Part shown: piece by piece, positions 17,383-26,225 of the stretch
How the letters are laid out: every line of letters starts with the position of its first letter
How positions within the stretch are numbered: position 1 is the first letter of the stretch
Assembly: GCA_016125585.1 (NCBI GenBank)
Contig: WGLL01000007.1
Location: 186,001-250,000, forward strand
DNA: 64,000 bases
Origin: Caulobacter sp.
GTDB lineage: Bacteria > Pseudomonadota > Alphaproteobacteria > Caulobacterales > Caulobacteraceae
Direction: 5' to 3'
The notes under the pieces: model-generated
The model's database searches: none
Seen by the model: the letters and a program-made list of their open reading frames with translations, nothing else
Told to the model about the DNA's origin: nothing
Position numbers and translations under genes: made by a program

Positions 17383-17928
17383 ATGCCGAAAGACAAGCTG
17401 GTGAAACGCTCGACGGCCTCGGTGGGCCATCTGCTGCACCGGGCCTCGCAGCGGGCCCTCGATCTCTATGCCGCCGAGGCCGGCCCCGGCGCCGTCACCC
17501 AGCGGCAGCATGCCGTGCTGGCCGCCGTCTCCGAGCGGGAGGGCGCCGCCCAGGCTGATCTTGTGGCCGCGACCGGCATCGATCGCTCGACCCTGGCGGA
17601 CATGGTCGCCCGGATGATCGACAAGGGTCTGCTGGCCCGCGAACGCTCGGCGCTGGACGCCCGCGCCAATTCGGTGCGGCTGACCGAGGCGGGACGCGAG
17701 GCGCTGGACAGCATCGGTCCCAAGACCGCCGCCGCCGACGCCGCCCTGATGGCGCTGCTGCCCAAGGGCCGCCGCGAGGCGCTGCTGGAATCGCTGGAAA
17801 TGCTGGCGGCCGGCGAGCCGCTGGCCAAGAAGGTCAAGGCGGCCAAGGCCCCCAAGGCGGACAAGCCCGCCAAGGCCAAGGCCGACAAGAAAAAGAAGAA
17901 GAAAGACAAGGTCGCCAAGGCGGCCTGA
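17383..17928 (+). CDS. MarR-family regulator with lysine-rich C-terminal tail
   Basis: 181 residues from ATG 17383, which has GGAGGGGATC upstream; the longer frame overlaps ispZ. Residues 1-145 are a winged helix of the MarR type (VTQRQHAVLAAVSEREGAAQADL, recognition helix GIDRSTLADMVARM, wing ERSALDARANSVRLTEAG). The last 33 or so residues are almost only Lys, Ala, Pro and Asp, with a run of six lysines, resembling histone H1-like tails that bind DNA non-specifically. Ligand and targets unknown. Confidence 0.88.
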   Translation: MPKDKLVKRSTASVGHLLHRASQRALDLYAAEAGPGAVTQRQHAVLAAVSEREGAAQADLVAATGIDRSTLADMVARMIDKGLLARERSALDARANSVRLTEAGREALDSIGPKTAAADAALMALLPKGRREALLESLEMLAAGEPLAKKVKAAKAPKADKPAKAKADKKKKKKDKVAKAA

Positions 17929-17943
17929 CCCCCACGCGGGGTC
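17927..17943. terminator. short GC hairpin at end of MarR gene
   Basis: GACCCC-CACGC-GGGGTC forms a perfect 6-bp stem overlapping the MarR stop codon, 43 bp from the end of convergent opgH. There is no T-run, so termination is only possible, not shown. Confidence 0.3.
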
Positions 17944-17985
17944 GCCCCCGGCGGTCGCGTGCGGCGTCTCAGCCGGCGTCTGGTG

Positions 17986-19995
17986 TCAGTGGACGGTCGC
18001 CCGGAGCGGCTGGGCGCGGTGCTGGGCTGCGATCAGCGTCGGCCAGAACACCGAGGTTTCCGGCAGGTCCATGTCGTCCTCGTCGGCGCGGCGGGCGCTG
18101 ACCGGCGGGAACAGCTGATGCACCGGCGCGCCGCTGACTTCGCTGCGCTCGGTGACCTCCTCGGGGGTCACCAGCAGGCCCATGCGGCCGGCGGCGGCGC
18201 CCAGGTCCCGGCGCGAGGTCAGGACGGCGATGAAGGGCGAGGCGATCAGCGGCAGGATGATCGGGGCGAACCAGATCGTCAGATGCGGCGCCAGGGTGAG
18301 GATGGCGGCGAACAGCAGGCCGGTGTTGATCTCCCAGCGGTGGGCGCGGAAGGCGTCGGGCCAGCTGAGGGTCTCGCCGTCACGGGCCTGGGCCGTCCAG
18401 CCGGCGTCCTTGCCGGACAGGATTTCGAGGACGATGCGGGTGTGACCGACCATCATCACCGGGGCCATGACCGCCGAATAGGCGGTCTCGAAGGCGGCGC
18501 TCTTGAGTACGGCCAGACGACCGCCAAAGCCCTTGGCCTCTTCCGGCCGGCTGAGGGTCAGAATCAGGCCGAGGATCTTCGGGCCGATCAGCATGACGAT
18601 GGTCAGCAGCGAGGCCCAGATGATGGGATCGTATTTCACCGGCGCCAGCAGGCGCCAGTATTCGGGGCGGGTCAGGGTGATCTGGGCCTGGATCGCCAGG
18701 CCGGTCAGCAGCGACAGCATCCAGACCGGCGAGACGAGGTAGCAGAGCATGCCGAAGAACAGCTGCATCCGGCTGATCGGGTGCAGGCCGGGCGCGAACA
18801 GCAGGCCGAGGTGCTGCAGGTTGCCCTGGGCCCAGCGGCGGTCGCGCTTCATGAACTCGATCATCGAGGGCGGGGTCTCTTCGGTCGAGCCGTCGAGCAC
18901 GGGGGTGACATGCACCGCCCAGCCGCCGCGACGCAGCAGGGCCGCCTCGACCACGTCATGGCTGAGGATGTGGCCGCCGAAGGGCTTCTTGCCCGGCAGG
19001 ACCGGCAGGCCCGAGCAGGCGGCGAAGGCCTTCACCCGGACGATGGCGTTGTGGCCCCAATAACTACTTTCAGCCCCTGTCCACCACGCCAGGCCGGCGG
19101 CGGCGACCTTGCCGAACATGCGGACGCTGAACTGCTGGGCGCGGGCGTAGAGGGTCTCGGCGCCGATGATCACAGGGGTGGTCTGCAGCAGGCCGACGCC
19201 GGGGTGGCGCTCCATGGCGTCGACCAGCTTGACCACGGTCTCGCCGCTCATGACGCTGTCGGCGTCGAGGATGATCATGTGCTCGTAGGCGCCGCCGAAA
19301 CGGCTGACCCAGTCGCTGATGTTGCCGGCCTTGCGCTCGGTGTTCTTCGGGCGGCGGCGGTAGAAGGTGCGGCAGCGGCTGCGGGCGCGCAGGGTCGAGA
19401 ACTGCACCCGCTCCTGGGCGGCGACCGCCTCGTTGGTGGTGTCGCTGAGCACGAACAGGTCGAACCAGTGGGCGACCCCGAGCCCGGCCAGCGAGCGCTC
19501 GACCCGGGCCAGGCGGGCCAGAACCGCGGCCGGATCCTCGTTGTAGAGGGGCATCAAGAGGGCAGTCCGCACCCGCGGCGTCGGCGGGATGGCCGGGAAG
19601 TCGAAGATGTCCTCGCGGCGGTTCTTCAGAACCACGAAACCGGCGACGGCGCTGCAGAACCAGGTCGAGATGGCGCCGACCAGCACCACGAACAGGGCCA
19701 GGGCGATCCCCTCGAGCGCGGTAAAGCCGTCGCGCATGTAGAGCTGGAACGGGGTCAGGGCGATGACGAAGGTCAGCAGCCAGCTGGCCGAGAACAGGGC
19801 CAGACGGCGCAGCTTGATGTTGCTCGGCGAGGTGGCGGGGGCGGCGCCCAGGCGGGGCGCATCGGCGCCGAAGGATTGCCTTGGCATGTCCAGCGGGCTC
19901 TCCGCCGGCAGCCAGGGTTCGCCCAGAGGGGCGTAGCCGTAGCCGTAATCCTCGGCGGGTTCATAACGTCGCGCCAGATTGCTCGTGCCGTCCAT
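17986..19995 (-). CDS. opgH: osmoregulated periplasmic glucan glucosyltransferase OpgH (MdoH)
   Basis: 669 residues: two membrane helices near 66-125, a GT2 domain with LLMPLYNEDP, ILDADSVM (the DxD-type nucleotide site), LSHDVVEAALLRRGGW and KRDRRWAQGNLQH, then several C-terminal helices. It polymerises UDP-glucose into the backbone of periplasmic glucans at the inner membrane; it is shorter than E. coli MdoH, as in other alphaproteobacteria. OpgH of Caulobacter is reported to control cell shape. No opgG lies next to it, but an OpgC-like acyltransferase is upstream on the same strand. Confidence 0.93.
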   Translation of the reverse strand: MDGTSNLARRYEPAEDYGYGYAPLGEPWLPAESPLDMPRQSFGADAPRLGAAPATSPSNIKLRRLALFSASWLLTFVIALTPFQLYMRDGFTALEGIALALFVVLVGAISTWFCSAVAGFVVLKNRREDIFDFPAIPPTPRVRTALLMPLYNEDPAAVLARLARVERSLAGLGVAHWFDLFVLSDTTNEAVAAQERVQFSTLRARSRCRTFYRRRPKNTERKAGNISDWVSRFGGAYEHMIILDADSVMSGETVVKLVDAMERHPGVGLLQTTPVIIGAETLYARAQQFSVRMFGKVAAAGLAWWTGAESSYWGHNAIVRVKAFAACSGLPVLPGKKPFGGHILSHDVVEAALLRRGGWAVHVTPVLDGSTEETPPSMIEFMKRDRRWAQGNLQHLGLLFAPGLHPISRMQLFFGMLCYLVSPVWMLSLLTGLAIQAQITLTRPEYWRLLAPVKYDPIIWASLLTIVMLIGPKILGLILTLSRPEEAKGFGGRLAVLKSAAFETAYSAVMAPVMMVGHTRIVLEILSGKDAGWTAQARDGETLSWPDAFRAHRWEINTGLLFAAILTLAPHLTIWFAPIILPLIASPFIAVLTSRRDLGAAAGRMGLLVTPEEVTERSEVSGAPVHQLFPPVSARRADEDDMDLPETSVFWPTLIAAQHRAQPLRATVH

Positions 19996-20086
19996 GGAAA
20001 CCGCCGTGGTTTTGTAAGACCGTCCAATGCCGCCCGGGAGCGACGCCGCTCGTCCTCGCGACGATTCGCGACTCTGACCGGCTAGG

Positions 20087-20111
20087 TAACGTGTCTATCA
20101 CGGATACGTTA
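20087..20111. promoter_or_regulatory. palindrome upstream of opgH
   Basis: TAACGTGTC (20087-20095) and GATACGTTA (20103-20111) are inverted copies with one mismatch and a 7-bp spacer, about 92 bp upstream of the opgH ATG within a 218-bp gap. It could be an operator for a dimeric regulator. No regulator gene is next to it. Confidence 0.45.
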
Positions 20112-20213
20112 TGTTGCGCCGCGACGGAAGGCCGAAAATCAATTTTCGGGCGACTGGCGCCGGAAAAAACGCCGTTCCGGGGCGACCCTGACCCTCAGCG
20201 GGCGCGATGGCGA

Positions 20214-20897
20214 TCAATCGCATTCCGGTGCGACATTCGTTTGCGCCAGGCGGTACAGGCGCCGCTCCAGAACCCAGGCGGCGATTCCCGTCCAGCCGAC
20301 CAGAACGATGGCGAAACCGCGCTCCCACCAGCCGACATTGTCCGGATTGACGATGCCATACAGCACCCGGTGATTGGTGATCAGGGCCAGGGCCAGCATG
20401 ACCATCGAAACCCCGATCAGGAACAGCTTTAGCCGCCCCATCCCGGGCACGCCGTTCAGGCCCCAGATCAGGAACAGCGGGGCCAGGATGATCCCCAGAC
20501 CCAGATTGACGAACAGGTGGATCGGGTTTGGCCAGACGAACAGGCTGGAGATGACGAGCCCCACGCCGGCGAGGCCAAAGCACAGGGTCACAAGCCCGGC
20601 GGCGATCCTGGAGCCGCCCAGGGCGACCACCGCCAGGCCGAAGCCGACGCCGGCGACCCCCGCCGCCGCGCCGCTGATCATTACCCCGCCATTGAAGATC
20701 AGGGGAAAGCGGGCCGTGGCCCCGCCCAGTTCGCTGAGGAACTGGGTGGCGTTGTTGAAGCCCGGATAGGCCAGGACCGCGGTCACCACCGACAGGAAGG
20801 CCACGATCGGGGCGGCGACGCCGATCGCCAGCAAGATGCGCCGCCGGCGGAACCGCTGGCCCGGCGCGAACTGTTCGGCGAGGTCGCTCAACCTCAT
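20214..20897 (-). CDS. DUF998 membrane protein
   Basis: 227 residues from ATG 20897, which overlaps the stop of the acyltransferase gene (ATGA). There are six predicted helices. ATQFLSELGGATARFPLIFNGGVMISG is the DUF998 signature. The function of DUF998 proteins is unknown; they are polytopic inner-membrane proteins. Co-translation with an OpgC-like acyltransferase and position upstream of opgH suggest a role in the envelope, by inference. Confidence 0.85.
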   Translation of the reverse strand: MRLSDLAEQFAPGQRFRRRRILLAIGVAAPIVAFLSVVTAVLAYPGFNNATQFLSELGGATARFPLIFNGGVMISGAAAGVAGVGFGLAVVALGGSRIAAGLVTLCFGLAGVGLVISSLFVWPNPIHLFVNLGLGIILAPLFLIWGLNGVPGMGRLKLFLIGVSMVMLALALITNHRVLYGIVNPDNVGWWERGFAIVLVGWTGIAAWVLERRLYRLAQTNVAPECD

Positions 20898-22096
20898 GGC
20901 CTTGTCGTCTCCGAGGCTCCGGTCGTCCCGGCCGGCGGCGCGGGCAGCGCCGCTTTCGGCAGCGGCTTCAGCCCCCACAGCGGGCGGATGATATTGATCC
21001 GGCGGACCACCTCATAGACGGCGAGGCTGCCGCCAAGGGTGACGCCGACCAGCACCGGCGCCTCGATCCACGGCGGCAGGTGATGCGGAAGGAGCAGATA
21101 GAGGGCGAGCACGGTGATGGTCTGGTGCGCCAGGTAGCAGGGGAAGATGGCGTCGTTGAGATAGCGGCGCGCCGGGCCGTCCGCGCCACGCAGGTGGCGG
21201 CTGGCGAAGCCCAGGGCGGCGACGATGGTCATCCACTGATTGAAGGCGAAGACGCTGTTGCGCAGCGAGGCGCCGGCCAGATCGGTGCGGTGCAGGCCAT
21301 AGAGGACCATCAGCAGGATGACCGAGACCGCCGCCGCCGGCGCGGCGATCCAGCGGACCCGCTCCAGCGCGGACCAGATCCCTGCCCGACGCACCATCAG
21401 GAACCCGAACAGGAAGACGCCCAGGGACAGGGCGTGATTGTACCAGTCGCTTTCCAGCCGGTTGGTCAGGCCGAACCAGGGATAGAGGAGCTGACGAATG
21501 ACCGCGAGATAGAGGATCGGCAGGACCAGCAGCCGCCAGCCGGTCAGGGTCTTCTCCAGCCAGGTCTCGGCCGCCGCGATCCACCCGGGCCGGAACAGCA
21601 GGGCCACGGCGACCAGGCTGTAGACGCCGATATAGAGGACGAACCACAGGTGATTGATGGGAACGCCCCTGGCGATTCCCTCCGGGCTGAACTCCTGCAG
21701 CCACCAGGTCAGCAGGCCGCCATGGAAGTCATACTTGGCCATGGCCTCGACCCAGGCCTGGGGCGGGATCAGCACCAGCACGCCGAAGATGAAGGGCGGA
21801 GCCAGCCTGAGGAAACGCTGCTTCAGCACCTCGCGGGCCGGATACTTGCCGCTCATCAGCCGCAGGGCGGCGCCGGACACCAGGAACAGCAGGGTCAGCC
21901 GCCAGGGCGAGGTCAGCAGGATGACCTTTTCCATGAAGGCGAAGCGGTGGGCGCTGTTCAGGTGCCAGTCCCACGGCGTGTAGGCCAGGCCCACATGGTA
22001 GAGGATCAACAGGGCCAGGGCGCAGATGCGCAGCCAGTCCAGATCGGCCCGCCGGCCGGTGGAGGAAGATGCGGGGGCTGGCGGGGGCGCTGACAC
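20894..22096 (-). CDS. OpgC-like acyltransferase (acyltransferase-3 family)
   Basis: 400 residues, GTG start with AGGAG six bases upstream. About ten transmembrane helices of the acyltransferase-3 fold; DLDWLRICALALLILYHVGLAY at the N-terminus carries the conserved catalytic-type His, and INHLWFVLYIGVYSLVA is the motif shared with MdoC/OpgC. OpgC adds succinyl groups to periplasmic glucans. With opgH downstream on the same strand, glucan decoration is a reasonable inference, though other O-acylations are possible. Confidence 0.85.
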   Translation of the reverse strand: MSAPPPAPASSSTGRRADLDWLRICALALLILYHVGLAYTPWDWHLNSAHRFAFMEKVILLTSPWRLTLLFLVSGAALRLMSGKYPAREVLKQRFLRLAPPFIFGVLVLIPPQAWVEAMAKYDFHGGLLTWWLQEFSPEGIARGVPINHLWFVLYIGVYSLVAVALLFRPGWIAAAETWLEKTLTGWRLLVLPILYLAVIRQLLYPWFGLTNRLESDWYNHALSLGVFLFGFLMVRRAGIWSALERVRWIAAPAAAVSVILLMVLYGLHRTDLAGASLRNSVFAFNQWMTIVAALGFASRHLRGADGPARRYLNDAIFPCYLAHQTITVLALYLLLPHHLPPWIEAPVLVGVTLGGSLAVYEVVRRINIIRPLWGLKPLPKAALPAPPAGTTGASETTRP

Positions 22097-22568
22097 GGGG
22101 CGCTCCTATGATGCCTGAAGCGGCGGTTGTCCATGTTCGGTCGGGAAAAGCCGCCCCGGATTTGCCCGCGCCGACCGCGGCGTCTGATCGCCCTTGGCCC
22201 CCGGAAGGATGGGCGGGACCGGCCGCGAGTGGGGGGATGGCGGCCGGCCCCGCCCTTGCGGAGCTTGTGAGCAGATACGCGCTCTCCCGGAGGGGCGGCA
22301 GGCTCCGCAATGATCAGGGACGCGGCCACGGCCGCCGCGCCCTCCTTTCGAACAGAGATACGCAGACCGTTGGTATCCGGATTTGATGTGTCGGCAAAAA
22401 AGCGGCAGATGACGCTGTCGCCGGGACCACATCCATGTTCCGGTCGATTTCGTAGTTGGGACCATGAGTTCCGTCATTCCTCTGACGCCATCCGGCATCG
22501 AGGCCCCAGTCGCGGGCTTCGCGGCCCTTTATGCGCGGCGAGGGCAGGGAAGGACGCGGGGGATCGCG
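22097..22568. other. 472-bp divergent intergenic region
   Basis: The region lies between the acyltransferase (minus) and ECF sigma (plus) starts. The open frames within it lack family resemblance and look like shadows. The part from 22370 on is richer in A+T and likely carries the promoter of the sigma/anti-sigma operon. I cannot identify the -35/-10 boxes with confidence. Confidence 0.4.
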
Positions 22569-23132
22569 ATGACGACAGATCTGGACCGGGAAAGATTGCG
22601 GCGAACCCTGGCGGCTGTCGCGGGCGGCGACCGAGGCGCCATGCGGCAGCTGTATCGCGCCACCGCGGGCAAGCTGAACGCCATCTGCCTGCGGGTGCTC
22701 CGCGACGAGGGCGAGGCCGAGGAAGTTCTGCAGGAGGTCTATCTGACGGTCTGGAAAAAGGCGCAGGCCTATGACCCCGACAAGGCCAGTCCGATCACCT
22801 GGCTGGCGGCCATCGCCCGCAACCGCGCCATCGACCGCCTGAGAACCTCCGGGGCCAAGGTTGCGCGCGGCAGCGCCCCGCTGGAGTCCGTCATGGAGGC
22901 GGCTGATCCGACTCCCGACGCCGAGGCCGTGCTTGGCCAAAGCCAGGACAGCCAGCGCCTGCGCGGCTGCCTTGAGACGCTCAATCCCGATCACGCCGCG
23001 CTCATTCGCCGCGCCTTCTTCGGCGGCCTCAGCTACAGCGACCTCGCCGAGGTCGTGGGCCGACCGCTGGGAACGGTCAAAACCTGGATCCGCAAGGGTC
23101 TGATGAACTTGAAGGTTTGTCTGGAGTCATGA
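22569..23132 (+). CDS. ECF-family RNA polymerase sigma factor
   Basis: 187 residues from ATG 22569, supported by GGGGGATC upstream. Region 2 (AICLRVLRDEGEAEEVLQEVYLTVWKKAQAYDP...ITWLAAIARNRAIDRLR) and region 4 (LIRRAFFGGLSYSDLAEVVGRPLGTVKTWIRKGLMNLK) are both intact. The anti-sigma gene overlaps its stop by 4 nt. The partner's RskA-type domain places the pair in the SigK/RskA-like group. Such pairs often direct their own transcription. Confidence 0.95.
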   Translation: MTTDLDRERLRRTLAAVAGGDRGAMRQLYRATAGKLNAICLRVLRDEGEAEEVLQEVYLTVWKKAQAYDPDKASPITWLAAIARNRAIDRLRTSGAKVARGSAPLESVMEAADPTPDAEAVLGQSQDSQRLRGCLETLNPDHAALIRRAFFGGLSYSDLAEVVGRPLGTVKTWIRKGLMNLKVCLES

Positions 23133-23845
23133 CCGCGTCCGCCGCTCATCCGCAAGATCTCCGCGCCGCCGAGCTGGCGCTGGGCGTCCTCGAAGGGGCG
23201 CCGCTCCAGGAGGCTCAGGCCCTGACCCGAACCGACGAGGCGTTCGCCGCGGCGGTGGAGGCCTGGGAACTGCGCCTTGCCGCCCTGGCCGAAGCCGTCG
23301 CTCCGGTTGCGCCGTCCGACCGGGTATGGGCCGCGATCCGCGCCCGGCTGGCCGAGGATGCGGCCAACGACAATGTCTGGAACAGCATCGACCTCTGGCG
23401 CGGGCTCACCGCCGCCTCCGTGGCCGTGGCGGTGGTCAGCCTGGGGGTGATGCTGGCGCCGCGTCCGGGCCCGGTCGCCCCGACGCCGCCCCCCGCCGTG
23501 GCGACCGCTTCGCCCTATGTCGCCCTGGTTTCGGCCCCGGACGGCGGCCCGTCGCTGGCGGCGATCACGGTCGAGGACGATCTGAAGCGGATCGTCGTGA
23601 CCCCCGTCGCCCTGACGGAGGAACAGGCCCGGTCGCTGGAGCTGTGGATCGTGCCGGCCGACGGCGGGGCGCCGCGTTCCCTGGGCCTGGTCAAGGCCGG
23701 CGCCCCGACAGTGCTCAGCGGCGTTGTGTTGCCGGTCGACGCCAGGGGCGCGGCCCTGGCCATCTCGCGGGAACCGGAGGGCGGTTCGCCCACCGGCGCC
23801 CCGACCGGCCCCATTCTTGGCGTCGGCGCCCTGACCCGCAGCTAA
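23129..23845 (+). CDS. RskA-type membrane anti-sigma factor
   Basis: 238 residues from ATG 23129, overlapping the sigma stop (ATGA). The cytoplasmic part (1-90; RAAELALGVLEGAPLQEAQAL) is of anti-sigma type, one transmembrane helix lies near 95-115 (GLTAASVAVAVVSLGVMLA), and the periplasmic half is an anti-sigma-K C-terminal domain (VVTPVALTEEQARSLELWIVPADGGAPRSLGLV). It should hold the ECF factor at the membrane until an envelope signal releases it. No typical zinc HxxxCxxC motif is present. Confidence 0.93.
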   Translation: MTASAAHPQDLRAAELALGVLEGAPLQEAQALTRTDEAFAAAVEAWELRLAALAEAVAPVAPSDRVWAAIRARLAEDAANDNVWNSIDLWRGLTAASVAVAVVSLGVMLAPRPGPVAPTPPPAVATASPYVALVSAPDGGPSLAAITVEDDLKRIVVTPVALTEEQARSLELWIVPADGGAPRSLGLVKAGAPTVLSGVVLPVDARGAALAISREPEGGSPTGAPTGPILGVGALTRS

Positions 23846-23861
23846 GGGCCGCGGGCGAGGG

Positions 23862-24935
23862 TCAGCGTCCGAGCCGGCGCTTCTCGATGCGGTCCGAACC
23901 GGCCGGCAGGCTGATCATGTCCCGATCCCTGGCGATCCACAGCTTGCCGGAAAACAGGCTGCGGGCCTTGCCGAGGAAAGGAACCTCAAGACCCCGGACG
24001 GGCAAGGGCGGCACGATGTGGGTGAGGAGGACAGCCCGCACCTTCGCGGACTCGGCTTCGCGGGCGACGTCCTCGGGGCTGGCGTGGTAGTTGATGATGT
24101 CGCCAAGGATCTTGGCCCGGTTCTTCTGACCGGCCCCGGCGGCGGCGGCCTGCAGGCGCCGCACCAGGGGCGGGGACAGGGCGTCGTGGACCAGCAGGTC
24201 GGCGCCCCGGGCCTGGGCGACCAGGTTGGGCGTGGCCGAGGTGTCGCCGCTGACCACCAGGCTGCGACCCTTGTAGTCGAAGCGATAACCCACCGCCGGT
24301 TCGACCGGTCCATGGTCGACGCGGAAGGCGGTGATCTTCAGGCCGCCCTCGTTCAGCACCACCACCGAGGATGGACCGGGGGGCAGTGCGAAGGGCTGGC
24401 CCAGGAAGCCGGCGCCGGACGGCGGCGCCACGGCGGCGCCGTGGTGGGCGGTGCGATAGCCGTTGTCGATGGCGTAGAGTTCGGTCAGGCCCCCGGCCAC
24501 CCGCTCGACCCCGGGCGGGCCGACCAGGGTCAGGGGCGTCGTCGCCGCCCGGCCCACCCAGCGCTGCAGGGCGATGGCGCCCAGGCCGTCGAGGTGGTCC
24601 GAATGGAAGTGGGTAAGGAAGACCTCCTCGATCCGGCCGGCCGGGATGCCGGCCCGGGCCAGGGTCTCGGCGGCGCCTTCTCCGGCGTCGACCAGGAACA
24701 TGCGGTTGCCGGCGATCACCGCCAGGCAGGGACCGGCGCGGTCCTTGTCCGGCAGGGGCGATCCGGAGCCGCAGACGAAGGCGTGCAGGCCGTCGGGCAG
24801 ACCGGCGACCGCATCGGCGGCGATGGTCTTGCTCAGCATGCGGTCGGTGACCGCCAGGGCGATGGGGCCGCGCAGCAGCCAGGCGACGGCCATCACCGCG
24901 ACAAGGGCCAGAAGAGTCCAGGCGGTGCGTTTCAT
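23862..24935 (-). CDS. exported MBL-fold metallohydrolase
   Basis: 357 residues from ATG 24935. The start begins a signal anchor (WTLLALVAVMAVAWLL). The metallo-beta-lactamase metal site is THFHSDHLDG near residue 110, with later ligands in SGDTS and the final LTHIVPP. The fold is of the arylsulfatase/RNase Z type (group with AtsA). The substrate is unknown. Its ATG overlaps the stop of the double-DsbA gene by 4 nt, so the two are co-translated. Confidence 0.88.
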   Translation of the reverse strand: MKRTAWTLLALVAVMAVAWLLRGPIALAVTDRMLSKTIAADAVAGLPDGLHAFVCGSGSPLPDKDRAGPCLAVIAGNRMFLVDAGEGAAETLARAGIPAGRIEEVFLTHFHSDHLDGLGAIALQRWVGRAATTPLTLVGPPGVERVAGGLTELYAIDNGYRTAHHGAAVAPPSGAGFLGQPFALPPGPSSVVVLNEGGLKITAFRVDHGPVEPAVGYRFDYKGRSLVVSGDTSATPNLVAQARGADLLVHDALSPPLVRRLQAAAAGAGQKNRAKILGDIINYHASPEDVAREAESAKVRAVLLTHIVPPLPVRGLEVPFLGKARSLFSGKLWIARDRDMISLPAGSDRIEKRRLGR

Positions 24936-26122
24936 GATTTGGCTCCCGCCAGTTTGATCAGATCCTGTTCGACCGCCCACAGCCGGTCCTGGCCCCAGTG
25001 GCCCGGCAGGTCGCCGACCCGGAAGGAGGGAACCCCCCACAGACCAAGGCCCAGCATCTCCTGCCGGTTGGCCTCGGCCATTTCACGCCAGGAGTCGTCG
25101 GCCAGACCGGCGGCGACATCCTCGCGGGTCAATCCCGCCCGTTCCGCCATGGTCCAGAGTCCCTCGTCGGTGGTCGCGTCGATGGCCTCGGAAAAGGCCC
25201 CGGCGAGGAAGGACTCGGCGAAGGCCTCGCCCTTGCCGATCTTCATGGCGCGCCCGAGCACGCCCATGCCGCGTTCGACCCCCGGGCCGACCGGGTCGAC
25301 CATGCGGCCGAAGGAAATGCCCATGCGCATGGCCTCGCGCCAGCAATCCTTGACGATGTAGATCTGCTTCTCGCGCGGCACCGGCAGGCCGCGCATGACC
25401 ATCGGCAGGACAGGCCGGAGACGCAGCTTGGCGCCATAGCGGTCGGCCAACGCCCATACGCGCCCGACCGCGAGCCAGGTGTAGGGACTGCGGAAGGAGG
25501 CGAAGAAATCCAGAGTGACCGGGCTCTGCACCTTTGCCTCGGCCGATTCCTGCTTCAGGGGGGCGACCGGCGCCGCGCCCGGACGGCGGAAGGCGGCGAG
25601 TTGGGCCTCGAGGTAGTGCAGCCGGTCAGGCCCCCAGGACCAGACGTCGTCGTAGTGGAAGGTGGCGCCCAGGTAGTGGCCCAGTTCCAGCCGCCGCGCC
25701 TGCCCCTCGGACAGCAGGGCCTCGGCCGGTTGCAAAGGGAAGCGTTCCAGGGCCCGGTCGTCGCCGGTCCACAGGGCCTCGCCGATGGCCTTTGCGCGGC
25801 TCGCGAAATCGGGCTCGCCCAGCGCCGCGGCCAGGGCCTTCCGGGCCAGGTCCGTCTGTTCGGGCGTCGGCTGCCTGGCGTCCGCGGGCAGGGAGAGGCC
25901 GTGGGCGGCGGCCAGGGTGGCGGCGTCCCTCAGGCTCCAGCTGGCCAGGCGCTCGCGGTCGGGGGCGGCGCTCTCGATCGGCGGCGGAACCAAGAAGGTC
26001 TCGATGGCGATGTCATAGGCGCGCGCCAGCGGCTCCAGCAGCTGGACAGCCAGATGGCTGTAAGGGTCATCCGCCTGATGGAAATACCGGACCGTTCCGC
26101 CCGCCGGCTGCTGTTCCGCCAC
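24932..26122 (-). CDS. tandem DsbA-fold (2-hydroxychromene-2-carboxylate isomerase-like) protein
   Basis: 396 residues, GTG start preceded by GGGGAG. Two thioredoxin-fold DsbA/HCCA-isomerase domains follow one another: the first begins VRYFHQADDPYSHLAV (about residue 11), the second LDFFASFRSPYTWLAVGRV (about residue 205). Neither has a CxxC; the serine in SPYTW/DPYSH is the kappa-class GST/HCCA active residue. Such enzymes isomerise glutathione-dependent aromatic catabolites. No signal peptide. It is divergent from the haloalkane dehalogenase across a palindrome-bearing promoter. Confidence 0.88.
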   Translation of the reverse strand: MAEQQPAGGTVRYFHQADDPYSHLAVQLLEPLARAYDIAIETFLVPPPIESAAPDRERLASWSLRDAATLAAAHGLSLPADARQPTPEQTDLARKALAAALGEPDFASRAKAIGEALWTGDDRALERFPLQPAEALLSEGQARRLELGHYLGATFHYDDVWSWGPDRLHYLEAQLAAFRRPGAAPVAPLKQESAEAKVQSPVTLDFFASFRSPYTWLAVGRVWALADRYGAKLRLRPVLPMVMRGLPVPREKQIYIVKDCWREAMRMGISFGRMVDPVGPGVERGMGVLGRAMKIGKGEAFAESFLAGAFSEAIDATTDEGLWTMAERAGLTREDVAAGLADDSWREMAEANRQEMLGLGLWGVPSFRVGDLPGHWGQDRLWAVEQDLIKLAGAKS

Positions 26123-26170
26123 GCCTTGCTCCCCACTCGTGAAACGGGGTGCTTGACGCCCCCGAAACTA

Positions 26171-26189
26171 TTGGCACAATTAATGCCAA
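26171..26189. promoter_or_regulatory. TTGGCA-N7-TGCCAA palindrome in the divergent promoter
   Basis: TTGGCACAATTAATGCCAA is an inverted repeat with perfect 6-bp arms, in the only A+T-rich part of the 103-bp gap between the isomerase/MBL operon and the dehalogenase operon. Its centre position suggests it controls one or both promoters. The TetR regulator encoded 2.5 kb downstream in the right-hand operon is the natural candidate to bind it; this is inference. Confidence 0.65.
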
Positions 26190-26225
26190 ATTATTGTCAG
26201 CCGTCAAGCCAAGCGGAGTGCGATC

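Noticed and set aside
23117..23128. Longer start for the anti-sigma factor
   Set aside because: ATG 23129 gives the standard 4-nt overlap with the sigma stop; the four extra residues lack a ribosome binding site.
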